A program made the translations under genes and the position numbers. The notes below the pieces were generated by a model. The model did not search any database. It saw only the letters and a list, made by a program, of their open reading frames with translations, and was not told the DNA's origin. A stretch of DNA of 64,000 nucleotides from Streptosporangium lutulentum (GTDB taxonomy: Bacteria; Actinomycetota; Actinomycetes; Streptosporangiales; Streptosporangiaceae), in contig NZ_JAUSQU010000003.1 in the NCBI RefSeq assembly GCF_030811455.1, positions 1-64,000 on the forward strand, written 5' to 3'. The first letter of the stretch is position 1; each line of letters starts with the position of its first letter. Shown piece by piece: positions 7,904-16,467 of this stretch.

Positions 7904-9478
7904 GCCAGCAGCATCAGCATCTGGGAACTCCAGCCCGACGCCGAGATTCCCACCCACGCCTGGACGCGGGCATACCGGACCCTCCCCACCTCCACCACGC
8001 CCAAGTTCCCTTATCCCCACGCCACCCTGTACGGCCAGCCCGAGAACCGGCCCCTGTCGGTCCGGGTATGGCTCGACGTGGACAACGGCTACCTGTGGAC
8101 CACGCCGCAGACAGCCCGCGGCTACGACCCCCAACCCGACTACGTCACCCAGAACAAACCGAACTACGGCTACGACAACATCGCCAACACGGTGGTCGTC
8201 CGCCACCCGCTTACTCCCGCCCGGCGCGCTCTGGCCGAGGAGCTGCTGGAAACCGCCGCCCCACCCGTGGCGGACTACCCAGTCCCCCCCGAGGCCGCAA
8301 CCGTGTTCCGCCGCGCCGGCTGGACCCCCGACCAGGTGCGCGAAATCCACACCGGATGGACCACCACCACCGCCGACGACGCCCGCGTCTGGACCGCCCA
8401 CAGCTACGAATGGTGGTGGCAGCAGAGGTTCCCCAGGACAGGCCCATACCGGACGGTCGACGCCGCCGACCCCCGCCGACACGCCGACCTACCGCCCACC
8501 CCGCTCACCGCCAGCGACGCCGCCCGCCTGCTGGAAGCGGGTACACGCTTCGACGTGATCGACGCCTACCTGCACGCTGGCATCGTCGATGTCGAGCAGA
8601 TCCTCAACGCCCGGCCCCCGGAGGTGCCCGACGACGCCACCCGCATCATCATCGGCGACTTCATCGCCCTCGACCCGGCGGCAGCACGCGCCCACCTCAG
8701 CCAGCACCCCCACACATGGGTGAAGCCCGTCATCTCCGAGACAGGCCCGCAACTGCTGCACATCGACGAAACGATCTTCTCTGACACGTGGATGATCTGG
8801 TCTGACGGGCAGATCATCGGCCGCAGCCACCTCATCCTCCCCCCAGAAGTCGAGGATGGAGAGCCGCACCGCACATGGGCACCCGCCCGGTTCACCGTGG
8901 CCGGCTTCGCCATCACCGCCCCGCTGCTCTACGAGATCATGCACGCCGACAACCGGGCCGACCTGACCCCGGACCTCTGGATGCCGTGGCAGGACGCCAC
9001 CGGCCTGACCAGCACCGTCACCCACGAGACCGCCCAGGACGTCGCGGTCGGCCCGCACGCCACGATCCGCAGCGAGACCACGATCACCCGCCACACCATC
9101 GCCCTACCCGCAGGAGAAGCGACCGCGTGGGAAGTGGCCGACACTCTCGCCGACAGAGTGCACGGCCGAGACACCACGCGGTGGCTCTACACCGACCTCG
9201 ATGAGGCGACCGCCCGCTACACGGAAGTCACCGAGGTTCAGCCGCCCGTCGCCACCATTGAGCAGCTCGCCGAGCTGCTCGGCGTGACCGGCAACGCCAT
9301 CACCCAGGCCATCCGCCGTGACAGGGGCCTCGCTCGCGCCGACCGAGAGACGCCCCGCCGACCGGGATTCATCCACCGCAACGGCCGCGCAGAACTCTTC
9401 CCCACCCGTAAATTCATAGCCTGGTGGCGCTCCCGGACCGGGCACGGCCCCGGCCGCGGACACCGCTCCAACCAGTAA
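7898..9478 (+). CDS. Hypothetical protein, 526 aa, with C-terminal helix-turn-helix
   Basis: GTG start at 7898, 5 nt after GGAGG. The N-terminal ~450 residues are mixed alpha/beta with repeated Trp, Asp and His residues and a segment (SDAARLLEAGTRFDVIDAYLHAG) like a small HTH or Ala-rich helical domain. Residues ~452-500 (IEQLAELLGVTGNAITQAIRR ... PGFIHRNGRAELFPTRKFIAWW) form a winged HTH typical of plasmid regulators. The gene sits between duplicated 144/145-aa genes and its translation is probably gated by the overlapping stem. Function unknown. Confidence 0.6.
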   Translation: MDASSISIWELQPDAEIPTHAWTRAYRTLPTSTTPKFPYPHATLYGQPENRPLSVRVWLDVDNGYLWTTPQTARGYDPQPDYVTQNKPNYGYDNIANTVVVRHPLTPARRALAEELLETAAPPVADYPVPPEAATVFRRAGWTPDQVREIHTGWTTTTADDARVWTAHSYEWWWQQRFPRTGPYRTVDAADPRRHADLPPTPLTASDAARLLEAGTRFDVIDAYLHAGIVDVEQILNARPPEVPDDATRIIIGDFIALDPAAARAHLSQHPHTWVKPVISETGPQLLHIDETIFSDTWMIWSDGQIIGRSHLILPPEVEDGEPHRTWAPARFTVAGFAITAPLLYEIMHADNRADLTPDLWMPWQDATGLTSTVTHETAQDVAVGPHATIRSETTITRHTIALPAGEATAWEVADTLADRVHGRDTTRWLYTDLDEATARYTEVTEVQPPVATIEQLAELLGVTGNAITQAIRRDRGLARADRETPRRPGFIHRNGRAELFPTRKFIAWWRSRTGHGPGRGHRSNQ

Positions 9479-9486
9479 CACCCGCG

Positions 9487-9501
9487 GTCGTCCATCTGTA
9501 G
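9487..9501 (+). repeat. 15-bp direct repeat, copy 2
   Basis: Second copy of GTCGTCCATCTGTAG, 36 bp before the ATG of the 145-aa paralog. Confidence 0.6.
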
Positions 9502-9536
9502 TAAGTAGAAGCAGAAATCACCCCGAGGAGCTGAGC

Positions 9537-9974
9537 ATGAAGCCCTGGCAGCAACAGCGCTGGAGCGTGATCAAGGGCTGCACCGTCCGCCCCAGCCGTT
9601 GGCCCGATGGCCTGACCGCCTTTTACTCCGGATACGTCGGTACCGCCGACGAGCTGGTGGAGGCTATGCGCACCATGGGGCGCTGCGGTCAAGCCATCAA
9701 GGGCAAGGGCGGGCACCCAGACGAGTGGGCGCGGGAGATCCGCCAGCAGCAGGACGACGATCAGGTGTGGTGTGTGGTCTGGGACGAGTCCCCGATCGAG
9801 ATGTGGGACGGCAGCCTCAACGCCTACAGCCCTGAGCACGTCCTCGCCATCGCCACCCCGCCCGGCATGTCGAGCATGGGGGCCGCCCACGAGACGCACA
9901 TCCTCGCCGCCCGGCTCAAGGTCGCGCGAGCCGAGTGGGAACTCGCCGAACTCCTCGGCGAACCCCGCTCATAA
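9537..9974 (+). CDS. Hypothetical protein, 145 aa, paralog of the gene at 7249
   Basis: GAGGAG precedes the ATG. It aligns along its whole length with the 144-aa product at 7249 (shared TVRPSRWP, WDG, GMS and ARAEWELA blocks) but carries GKGGHPDEWAREIRQQQDDD where the other has a shorter, neutral stretch. The two genes look like an old tandem duplication. Function unknown. Confidence 0.65.
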   Translation: MKPWQQQRWSVIKGCTVRPSRWPDGLTAFYSGYVGTADELVEAMRTMGRCGQAIKGKGGHPDEWAREIRQQQDDDQVWCVVWDESPIEMWDGSLNAYSPEHVLAIATPPGMSSMGAAHETHILAARLKVARAEWELAELLGEPRS

Positions 9975-10052
9975 GGAATGCCTCATCGCCCCTTCGAGGG
10001 GCCGGCCGCCCGATCGGGCGGCCGGAACTCAGCGAGACCCCCAGGAGGGGCC

Positions 10053-10673
10053 ATGCAGGACAACGAGCAGCTCGCCGACTGGCAGAAGGAACTCGAAGGG
10101 CTCCCGGTCATCCCGCAGGACACGCAGGAGGAGCCGCTGCCCGCCGAGTGGGCGGCGCTGAACACCGCCCTCGGCGGCACGGTGAACCTGGCCGGCGTCT
10201 GGGAGCCGATCAGGCGCAGCCCAGGTCGCCAAGAAGACCGGGGGCACGACCTGGTCGAGCAGTTGGAGCAGCGAACCCACGGCCGCCCCTCGATTGTGGC
10301 CCGGCGACTCGGGCAGGTGCTCGAAGAGCTGATTAGCAGCGATGACGGCAAGGTCCACATGGACATCCCCGACTCGCAGGGTGGGGTGCTCAACATCACC
10401 GCGTGGTGCTGGGACTCTGTCCTGCCATGGTGGTTCCACGCAGACCTGAAGATCACGGTCGGCCCGGTGACCCTGGTCACCAGCGACTGGGACAGCGACG
10501 CCATCACCTACATCGACGAGCCGGAGGGGCCGATCGGTCACGTCATGGCGGGATGGCTCATCGGATGGGTCGGCCGCTTGGGCATCCAGGGCTACGCGGG
10601 CCTGGTGCCCGAGTCGGACGAGCTCCCGGAGCTGGTGACCCAAGAGGAGTTCGCCACTCAGTACCTGCGGTAA
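10053..10673 (+). CDS. Hypothetical protein, 206 aa
   Basis: The ATG at 10053 follows AGGAGGGG. The protein starts with an acidic helix and contains a Trp-rich middle (ITAWCWDSVLPWWFHADLKI) and a C-terminal GWLIGWVGRLGIQGYAGL segment that could be a short amphipathic or membrane-facing helix. It follows the 145-aa gene by 78 bp and is probably co-transcribed. Not recognised. Confidence 0.6.
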   Translation: MQDNEQLADWQKELEGLPVIPQDTQEEPLPAEWAALNTALGGTVNLAGVWEPIRRSPGRQEDRGHDLVEQLEQRTHGRPSIVARRLGQVLEELISSDDGKVHMDIPDSQGGVLNITAWCWDSVLPWWFHADLKITVGPVTLVTSDWDSDAITYIDEPEGPIGHVMAGWLIGWVGRLGIQGYAGLVPESDELPELVTQEEFATQYLR

Positions 10674-10772
10674 GCCGCACCGACGCAAAGAACGCCCCGT
10701 CTCGAGTAGCCGCAAATGAACGCGCATCTCGCCAGCCTGCTGGACCTAACCGGAACTCCATAGACGCCTTTT

Positions 10773-10991
10773 TTAGAGGTGCTTCCACAGATCCACGTGC
10801 TTGAGAGGCTCTAGGGACGGCGGAACATCCACGACGTACAGGTCGAATTTTCCTTCTACCTCGGACGCCTTGGGGACGGTCCAAAAAGAGACATTCGGCT
10901 GCGGGTCGAGATCGCAGAGCACCCTCGATGTGCCTGTCGTCTTCTTAATTCCACCCTGCTGGTAGAACTCCATGAGATTCCTTCCGAACAT
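10773..10991 (-). pseudogene. ParA-like ATPase remnant
   Basis: The 72-codon frame holds GGIKKTT (degenerate Walker A, Gly to Lys change), RVLCDLDPQPN (the A' region) and FDLYVVDVPPS (Walker B) in the right order, but about 14 residues between Walker A and A' are missing, as is nearly all of the rest of the protein. It lies just downstream of parAB on the same strand and has lower GC. It differs from the resident ParA, so it looks like the relic of another partition module. Confidence 0.6.
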
Positions 10992-11196
10992 TAACTGCCA
11001 GCCAATGATATCAAAAATGCAACGATCATGATACGTATGGCGTAAGTTGCGCCTGGAAAAGGTCTCCGACGCTGTGGTCTAGCCGCGGCTCACGTCCGCA
11101 GAAAGCGCGGTCATGGCTGCGGGTCGGAATGGACTGGAAATTTGGATAGTGACCCCCTGACCAGCGAGGATAGTGCCGTCGAGGCCTACCCGACAC

Positions 11197-11240
11197 AGAA
11201 GGCGGCGACTCCTCCTTGCAAGGAGGAGTCGCCGCCTTCT
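11197..11240. terminator. 44-bp perfect palindrome after parAB
   Basis: A 22-nt arm directly followed by its complement (centre TTGCAA), 12 bp past the parB stop. It would fold into a very stable stem at the end of the minus-strand parAB mRNA and probably acts as terminator; it also separates the operon from the ParA remnant. Confidence 0.7.
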
Positions 11241-11251
11241 ATCGATAATTT

Positions 11252-12346
11252 TTATGCTTCATTCTGAAGCTTCTCGGGCGGGAGCTCCGCGTCAAGCTGA
11301 TCTAAGAATCGCGATACGATCTCTGTCAGCAAATGCCCGAACAAGCCATGCCGGGCGTGTACCCGCAAATCACCCTCTAGGTCTGCCATCATATCTTTCA
11401 ATGGTCCAGGAATAGTGGTTGATCGCGATGGGGCCTCTTCGTCGGAAATTGTCCTACGCGACTTAGCCCACTGAATACATGTGTCCAGGTCCGCTGGAGT
11501 CACTACGGCTAATGCCGCTGCATATAGGTGGTTCTCTCCGATGCTGCGTCGTTTAAGGACCTTGCGATAACGGACCATCGCGGCTGTAGCCCGTTTTTTT
11601 AGATCATCAGGGAGTCGGATCGAAAAATTCTCCCATCGCTCATCCCCATCGTAAGCGAGGAGATAGGCGGCAGTGAAAGCTTTACCCGCTGGCCCGAGCT
11701 TGGCACCTCGCGGGTGGCTTACGCGAGGCAGAGCAATAAGAGCACGAGATGAATTTGATTGGCGAGCGACCTGACGAGAGTGACTCTCTGCTTCGGGCTC
11801 GGAGGGCGGTTCGGCGTTGGCCGGCGGCTCAGGCACCGGGGGCGCTTCGGCCGCGGTTGGTTCCTGGACCGGTGCTTCGGGCTCGGAGGGCGGTTCGGCG
11901 TTGGCCGGCGGCTCAGGCACCGGGGGCGCTTCGGCCGCGGTTGGTTCCTGGACCGGTGCTTCGGGCTCGGAGGGCGGTTCGGCGTTGGCCGGCGGCTCAG
12001 GCACCGGGGGCGCTTCGGCCGCGGTTGGTTCCTGGACCGGTGCTTCGGGCTCGGAGGGCGGTTCGGCGTTGGCCGGCGGCTCAGGCACCGGGGGCGCTTC
12101 GGCCGCGGTTGGTTCCTGGACCGGTGCTTCGGGCTCGGAGGGCGGTTCGGCGTTGGCCGGCGGCTCAGGCACCGGGGGCGCTTCGGCCGCGGTTGGTTCC
12201 TGGACCGGTGCTTCGGGCTCGGAGGGCGGTTCGGCGTTGGCCGGCGGCTCAGGCACCGGGGGCGCTTCGGCATCATCTTCGACGACTGGACGGCCGAACC
12301 CAGTGATTGACTTTGGCTTCAAACGCGAAGATGCGGCCACTGTCAC
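11252..12346 (-). CDS. ParB-like partition partner with Pro/Glu-rich tandem repeats, 364 aa
   Basis: Overlaps the parA stop by 4 bp, the usual parA-parB arrangement. Residues ~25-185 are five full copies plus a partial copy of a 28-residue unit (EAPPVPEPPANAEPP, then SEPEAPVQEPTAA), an acidic extended linker. The C-terminal half is globular: FSIRLPDDLKKRATAAM resembles the strand-helix of ribbon-helix-helix centromere-binding proteins, followed by helices to the end. Likely role: binds the plasmid centromere and the ParA ATPase. Assignment rests on position plus the RHH-like segment. Confidence 0.6.
   Translation of the reverse strand: MTVAASSRLKPKSITGFGRPVVEDDAEAPPVPEPPANAEPPSEPEAPVQEPTAAEAPPVPEPPANAEPPSEPEAPVQEPTAAEAPPVPEPPANAEPPSEPEAPVQEPTAAEAPPVPEPPANAEPPSEPEAPVQEPTAAEAPPVPEPPANAEPPSEPEAPVQEPTAAEAPPVPEPPANAEPPSEPEAESHSRQVARQSNSSRALIALPRVSHPRGAKLGPAGKAFTAAYLLAYDGDERWENFSIRLPDDLKKRATAAMVRYRKVLKRRSIGENHLYAAALAVVTPADLDTCIQWAKSRRTISDEEAPSRSTTIPGPLKDMMADLEGDLRVHARHGLFGHLLTEIVSRFLDQLDAELPPEKLQNEA
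11790..12271 (-). repeat. 84-bp tandem repeat, ~5.7 copies, inside parB
   Basis: The copies are identical at the nucleotide level, including synonymous positions, which indicates recent expansion by slippage or recombination. The 84-bp period keeps the frame (28 codons). All six reading frames stay open through it, so the long frames on the other strand here are artefacts. Confidence 0.9.
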
Positions 12347-13434
12347 ACTTCCTCAAGGATCGGTGTGCGCATGCTTTCAGGCCAAGCGGTTTTCCACGCT
12401 GCCCTTATTTCAGCAGCTTGGGGATGGTTGATGGCTTCGATTACTTGAATTGCGATACCTTCTGCGACCTGGGAGACGCGGCGAGCAGTCTCGCGATCGC
12501 TGCTTGATCCGAGATATGCCGAAAGCGGAGCTTCTGCGTTCTGGCTCTTATCGACGACCGTGTAGCCTGGCAAACGGCCCTTCAACAAAGGGACATCGTA
12601 GCCTTCCGCATGATGCTCCTGAGCATCCCGGACCTGCGCAATTAGATTCTGCTGCGTGTTGGACCGATCGACGTATTCATTGAATACCAGACCAATTACC
12701 TCAAGCTCATCCCGCCGGTAGCTTTCTCTCACATCCTCTACGAGTAGGAGAGTCTCCGGGATGGCCTCAACGCCGAAGCGCTGAGCCTGAGTCACGAGCA
12801 GGGCGTGGTGGGCAGCCATGGCAGCCTGAACCGAGATAAGCGAACCGCCAGGTGGGGTATCGACTAGGACAACGTCCCACTCGTGGTTAGGCGGAGTCCC
12901 TCCCGGCTCGCTCGGTAGGAGAACCGCCTTGGCGAGGCGTTCGAGGTCACTAGGCCTCCACGACTGAGCCTGAATTTCCAAGGCGCGGTAACAGGAAATC
13001 AAGCCGATAGTGCCGATCTTCCCTGGGAAGAGCGGCCCTCCCCGATAGAAAGCGTCCTCGGGAGCGTAACCCCAGTCGACGATCTGAATTGCTTCGGATG
13101 CGATGCCGTCAGCGTCGGCGTCGATCACTTCGATCACGGTCGGTGTTGTAGGCGTCATGATCGCCTTACCGCCGAGGCGGGTAGTACCTGATGTCTCGAG
13201 CTGAACTTTCTTGCCCAGGCCTATAGAGGCATTGCCCTGAGGGTCGAGGTCGATGACGAGAACTCGAAGCCCGAAACGGGCGAGAGCATCAGCAAGTAGC
13301 AACGTAAGCGTTGTCTTGCCAGCACCGCCTTTACGCATCATGAGGGCGATGACGTTAGCCATCGTGGTTATCTCATGCAGGATCCATGCAGATGGAACTT
13401 GCGATGGAGTCGTCTGCGGGGGTGTAACAGACAC
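12343..13434 (-). CDS. parA: ParA-family partition ATPase, 363 aa
   Basis: Deviant Walker A KGGAGKTT (residues 35-42), A' box VIDLDPQGN (60-68) and Walker B VVLVDTPPGG (~170) identify a ParA/MinD-type ATPase for plasmid segregation. The GTG at 13434 is chosen because GAAGGA lies 8-9 nt upstream; the ATG at 13359 (MANVIALMMRKGG) is an alternative with a poor ribosome binding site. At 363 aa it is longer than small ParAs and has an insert (residues ~70-140) between A' and Walker B. It forms an operon with the downstream ParB-like gene. Confidence 0.85.
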   Translation of the reverse strand: MSVTPPQTTPSQVPSAWILHEITTMANVIALMMRKGGAGKTTLTLLLADALARFGLRVLVIDLDPQGNASIGLGKKVQLETSGTTRLGGKAIMTPTTPTVIEVIDADADGIASEAIQIVDWGYAPEDAFYRGGPLFPGKIGTIGLISCYRALEIQAQSWRPSDLERLAKAVLLPSEPGGTPPNHEWDVVLVDTPPGGSLISVQAAMAAHHALLVTQAQRFGVEAIPETLLLVEDVRESYRRDELEVIGLVFNEYVDRSNTQQNLIAQVRDAQEHHAEGYDVPLLKGRLPGYTVVDKSQNAEAPLSAYLGSSSDRETARRVSQVAEGIAIQVIEAINHPQAAEIRAAWKTAWPESMRTPILEEV

Positions 13435-13850
13435 TGGATCCGTCCTTCTAGTGGCGAGGATGCGCGGCTCGTCGGAAGAATCTCAGCCGCAGCAGACATC
13501 TTAGGGACAGCAAGGTGAGTCATCCGGAATTTCCAGTGAAGGCGGCGAGTCTTCATGAACCTGCGAAGCACCTTGGCCCTCCCCTGTGTGACTGTATGGC
13601 TGTGTGATTGTGTGAAACACGTATCCCCTGAACAGGCACTTTTGCGATTCCGTTACCTAAAATCAGGTTGAAGATGCGTCGCAGGTACAGGGGAAGCGGA
13701 AGGAAGCCAGGCCTTAAATCCACGCCTTCGATGCAGCATCGTTATCTGGGCCACTCTTCGTGCACGCGGCGAAGAGTACTGCCGAGCTGTTTGGATCGCC
13801 GCAGCAGATCGAGGTGGGAGATCTGCCCAAACCACCAGGAACATCTCATG
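13435..13850. promoter_or_regulatory. parAB upstream region with TGTGTGA repeats
   Basis: No gene seen. Three direct TGTGTGA repeats lie at 13585-13591, 13601-13607 and 13609-13615, about 150-180 bp before the parA start. Short direct repeats here are candidates for the partition operator or centromere. The rest shows no clear structure. Confidence 0.45.
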
Positions 13851-14009
13851 GGTCGCGCTTCGCGCGGCGTGTTTTTCTGGGGGCCACGCTGGCCCCCAGA
13901 CCCCCTCGCGTAGGCCTGGGCGCGTTCACCGTCTGGTGGCTGTCCAGGCCGAGGGCGGCCTGGACAGCCACCAGACGGGCGCCCAGTCCACCGACGCCGG
14001 CGACGCCAC
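13851..14009. repeat. 159-bp multi-hairpin element, copy 1
   Basis: Three hairpins in a row: CGCG-CTT-CGCG; CTGGGGGCCA (13877-13886) with TGGCCCCCAG (13890-13899) and a 3-nt loop; and a perfect 22-bp stem 13929-13950/13957-13978 with a 6-nt loop. The whole element recurs at 26089-26247 with one difference. It could be a structured RNA, a replication or transfer site, or a non-autonomous mobile repeat. Confidence 0.7.
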
Positions 14010-14300
14010 TGATGACAATAGGTGCGGTCGGCGAATCGAGCCCGGACGCGTAGCTGCAGCGGTCGAGCTCGAGGTCGAACTGTGCCAGGTGACATGTCGG
14101 GGGAGTGGTGGGGTTTCGCGCTACGCGCGATCTGTGCGTTCCTAAAACCCACTGGGCATGGTTGGCCGGAGAGCTGAGCTGGGGAGCCGTACCAGGAGTC
14201 GGAATGATGAGTGCGTTCGGTCGGCCTCTGGTTGAGGGCTAAGGATGGCGACGTTAGGCACCTAGAAGGGGGCCCGGTTCCAACGGTGAAGGACATAGAA
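14010..14300. other. Non-coding spacer, related to the spacer after the second hairpin element
   Basis: No gene seen. A CGCGCTACGCGCG hairpin-like run near 14116 has a counterpart at ~26354 (TTTCGCGCTGCGCGCGATCT), and both spacers continue to a GGAGCCGTAC block and then to a shared leader module. A larger region around the element has therefore probably been duplicated and diverged. Confidence 0.4.
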
Positions 14301-14402
14301 CTTCCCATTTGAGCCGTAAATATGCTATAGTTTTACTTGTAGGAAAGTGGGGTGTGGCACCCCGATTTCCACATCCACCGCATCACGGACGAAGGAAGCA
14401 CT
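14301..14402 (+). promoter_or_regulatory. Shared promoter-leader module, copy A
   Basis: Blocks in order: TTTGAGC, GCTATAG followed by TTTTA (TATAGT at 14326-14331 as likely -10), a GGG-GTGGCAC-CCC hairpin (14349-14363), CATCCACCGCA, and GAAGGAAG before the ATG. The same order and spacing recur before six other + strand genes. Confidence 0.8.
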
Positions 14403-15275
14403 ATGTCTCAGCCCGACACCGCAGGCCTGCCTGGTCAACGTATCGTTGGCCAGGATCGAGCCTTCTTGGTGCAAGAGCCCGCCTGGCAGGAGCTGGCCGT
14501 TCGGCTCACCAAGTACTTGGCTGACAGCCCATCATGGGAAAAGACCTTTGGTCGCCCGGGTGCAAGCACGTGGAGTTCGCCCGGCTCCGGCTACCAGGTG
14601 TATGTCCCGGAGCGCGGCTGCGATGCTGAAACGGCAACCCTGTGGGTGGCCTCGGCCATACACGTCGTTACCTGTGCCACCTATGGCTTGCCGGTTAACA
14701 CGTCTCCTGCCGAAATGGGCATACGAGCCGCTCTAGCTGCGCACGGGTTCGCCCCGACGTTTAGTCGGTGTTCGCACGCAAGTGCTCAGGTTGCCGATGG
14801 GGGTTGCTTCTGGCAGCAGATGCAGGCCAACCAGGAGGCCCACAGCGAAAGACTCCGCGCCGTCGAAGAACGCTACGAGAGCGTGATCACGGCCCTCACC
14901 GAGGAAGGAGTTTCAGATGTGGATCTGACCGACAGCGGCGCTGGCATGGTCATCGACATCGTCCTGGGCGAAGAACGTTATATCTGGGTGGATGCTTCCG
15001 TCGACGCTGTGCCCACGAATCCCGGTGATCAGACTGGCTGGGTAGTTACCCAGTTCTTCCTGGGCGACGATCACCCCACGTTGGTCATCTACCGGTCGGA
15101 AAGTCCGGAGATTGAACCGATGGTGCAGAAGGTCGCCACTCATGTGCGGGAGTCGCTGGTATACCTCTACCGGGCCGCTCTGGAGGGTGGCCGCGAGCGA
15201 ATCTGTCCGCGCTGCATGCGAACGATCCAGGATGGGCGACTTCCGCAGGAACCCTGTGCCGGCTGCCATCCGTGA
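14403..15275 (+). CDS. Leader-regulon protein, 290 aa, with C-terminal zinc-ribbon-like Cys pairs
   Basis: ATG at 14403 follows GAAGGAAG of leader copy A. The first ~115 residues match the products at 19446 and 20674: LT.YLADSPSW, then TW.SPGSGYQVYVPE, then a helix (ATLWVASAIHVV) ending in GLP. The middle is alpha/beta, and the tail has CPRC and CAGC separated by 14 residues, which looks like a small zinc ribbon. No signal peptide. Its role is unknown; the shared leader suggests expression together with ssb. Confidence 0.7.
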   Translation: MSQPDTAGLPGQRIVGQDRAFLVQEPAWQELAVRLTKYLADSPSWEKTFGRPGASTWSSPGSGYQVYVPERGCDAETATLWVASAIHVVTCATYGLPVNTSPAEMGIRAALAAHGFAPTFSRCSHASAQVADGGCFWQQMQANQEAHSERLRAVEERYESVITALTEEGVSDVDLTDSGAGMVIDIVLGEERYIWVDASVDAVPTNPGDQTGWVVTQFFLGDDHPTLVIYRSESPEIEPMVQKVATHVRESLVYLYRAALEGGRERICPRCMRTIQDGRLPQEPCAGCHP

Positions 15276-15416
15276 CCCGCTTTGATGTGGGCCTCGACGC
15301 ACATCCGTCGAGGCCCGGCTCGACTTCAACGGGTAGGGGGAGAACTAGGAGCTGTTTGGGGTTCGGATCTAGGTGAGGCTCGGTGGCGGGCTGGCCGTGG
15401 CTGGTAGAACTCGGAC

Positions 15417-15980
15417 GTGGCGCGCTTTGATGTGACAGATGCCGAGTGGGCGTTGATCGAGCCGTATCTGCCGGTGGCGGCTACCGGGCCGCTGCCACGG
15501 CGGATGCGTGATCAGTTCAACGGGATCCTGTGGCGTTTTCGCACTGGATCTGGCTGGCGTGACGTCCCGGAACGCTACGGGCCTTGGTCCACGCTCTACT
15601 CCCGGTTCAACGGCTGGGCCAAAGCCGGGGTGTTCCACGGGCTGATGGACGCACTGATCGCCGAGGCCGCATCACGCGGGCAGGTCGGGTTGGAGGTGGT
15701 CAGCGTGGACTCCACGATCGTGCGGGCGCATCAGGAGTCGGCCGGGCTGGCGGTCGCCGGGGAGACCCTGGATGCGCTGGAGCAGGCGCTGACCGAGGAA
15801 AAGGGGGCTCCGCTTCCGGAGCAGCCGCCGGTGCTGCGGGTGATGCGCCGCAGGTCACACCCGGCGCGGACAACGCGGACGACGCGGACGCGTCGTCGGG
15901 CCAGGATCGTACCGCCACACGGCGACGCCGCAAGGCCCGGGCACAGGCTGCCGAGCTTGGCCGATCCCGAGGCGGGCTGA
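15417..15980 (+). CDS. IS5-family transposase, upstream frame (orfA)
   Basis: 187 aa. Holds the N-terminal IS5-type domain (DAEWALIEPYLP, then GSGWRDVPERYGPW) and the first catalytic Asp in VSVDSTIVRAH. The reading frame turns to low-complexity Arg/Thr after ~residue 145, showing that the functional product continues in the -1 frame through the A AAG GGG slip site at 15800-15806. Confidence 0.85.
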   Translation: MARFDVTDAEWALIEPYLPVAATGPLPRRMRDQFNGILWRFRTGSGWRDVPERYGPWSTLYSRFNGWAKAGVFHGLMDALIAEAASRGQVGLEVVSVDSTIVRAHQESAGLAVAGETLDALEQALTEEKGAPLPEQPPVLRVMRRRSHPARTTRTTRTRRRARIVPPHGDAARPGHRLPSLADPEAG

Positions 15981-16447
15981 GCAGCAAGGTCCATGCGGCG
16001 GTCGATGCGGCCGGGCTGCCGCTGGCCTTCGTGCTCACGCCCGGTCAAGCCGCCGACTGCCCGCGGTTCGTCACCGTCCTGGACAAGATCCGCATCCCCG
16101 GCCGGATTGGCCGGCCTCGGACCCGCCCTGCGGCGGTGGCCGCGGACAAGGCCTACTCCTCCAAGGCCAACCGTGCCTATCTGCGCCGCCGCCGGATCAC
16201 CGCGGTCATCCCGGAGAAGACCGATCAGCAGGCCAACCGGAAGAAGAAAGGTTCAGCGGGCGGGCGGCCCGTCGGCTTCGATCCGGAGCGCTACCGGCAG
16301 CGCAACACGGTCGAACGCTGTTTCCAGAAGATCAAGACCTGGCGCGGTCTGGCCACCCGCTACGACAAAACCCCGGAAAGCTACGAGGCCGGACTCTACC
16401 TCCGAGGCTCGATCATGTGGCTGAAACTTCTCACCTCAACCACATGA
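15801..16447 (+). CDS. IS5-family transposase, downstream frame (orfB, made by -1 frameshift)
   Basis: This frame continues orfA: GGLSSKVHAAVDAAGLPLAF, the second Asp in VAADKAYSS, and the C-terminal NTVERCFQKIKTWRGLATRY with the catalytic Glu. It has no good start of its own near the shift site. P-site AAG can re-pair as AAA and A-site GGG stays GGG, so -1 slippage at 15800-15806 gives the full DDE transposase. Confidence 0.8.
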
Positions 16448-16467
16448 TCCGAACTCTGAACAGCTCC

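Larger units (their letters stand above)
15348..16467 (+). mobile_element. IS5-family insertion sequence, ~1.12 kb
   Basis: Imperfect terminal inverted repeats GGAGCTGTTTGGGGTTCGGA (left) and the complement of TCCGAACTCTGAACAGCTCC (right) bound a transposase in two overlapping frames. The flanks read CTA on the left and TAG on the right, consistent with insertion at CTAG or TA. The element looks complete. Confidence 0.85.

Noticed and set aside
11790..12271. Tandem repeat as CRISPR array or iterons
   Set aside because: Units are contiguous without spacers, in frame, and lie inside a coding region.
11719..12431. Long open frames on both strands across the parB repeat
   Set aside because: The 84-bp period keeps every frame open; only the parB frame has flanking globular sequence and overlaps parA in the expected way.
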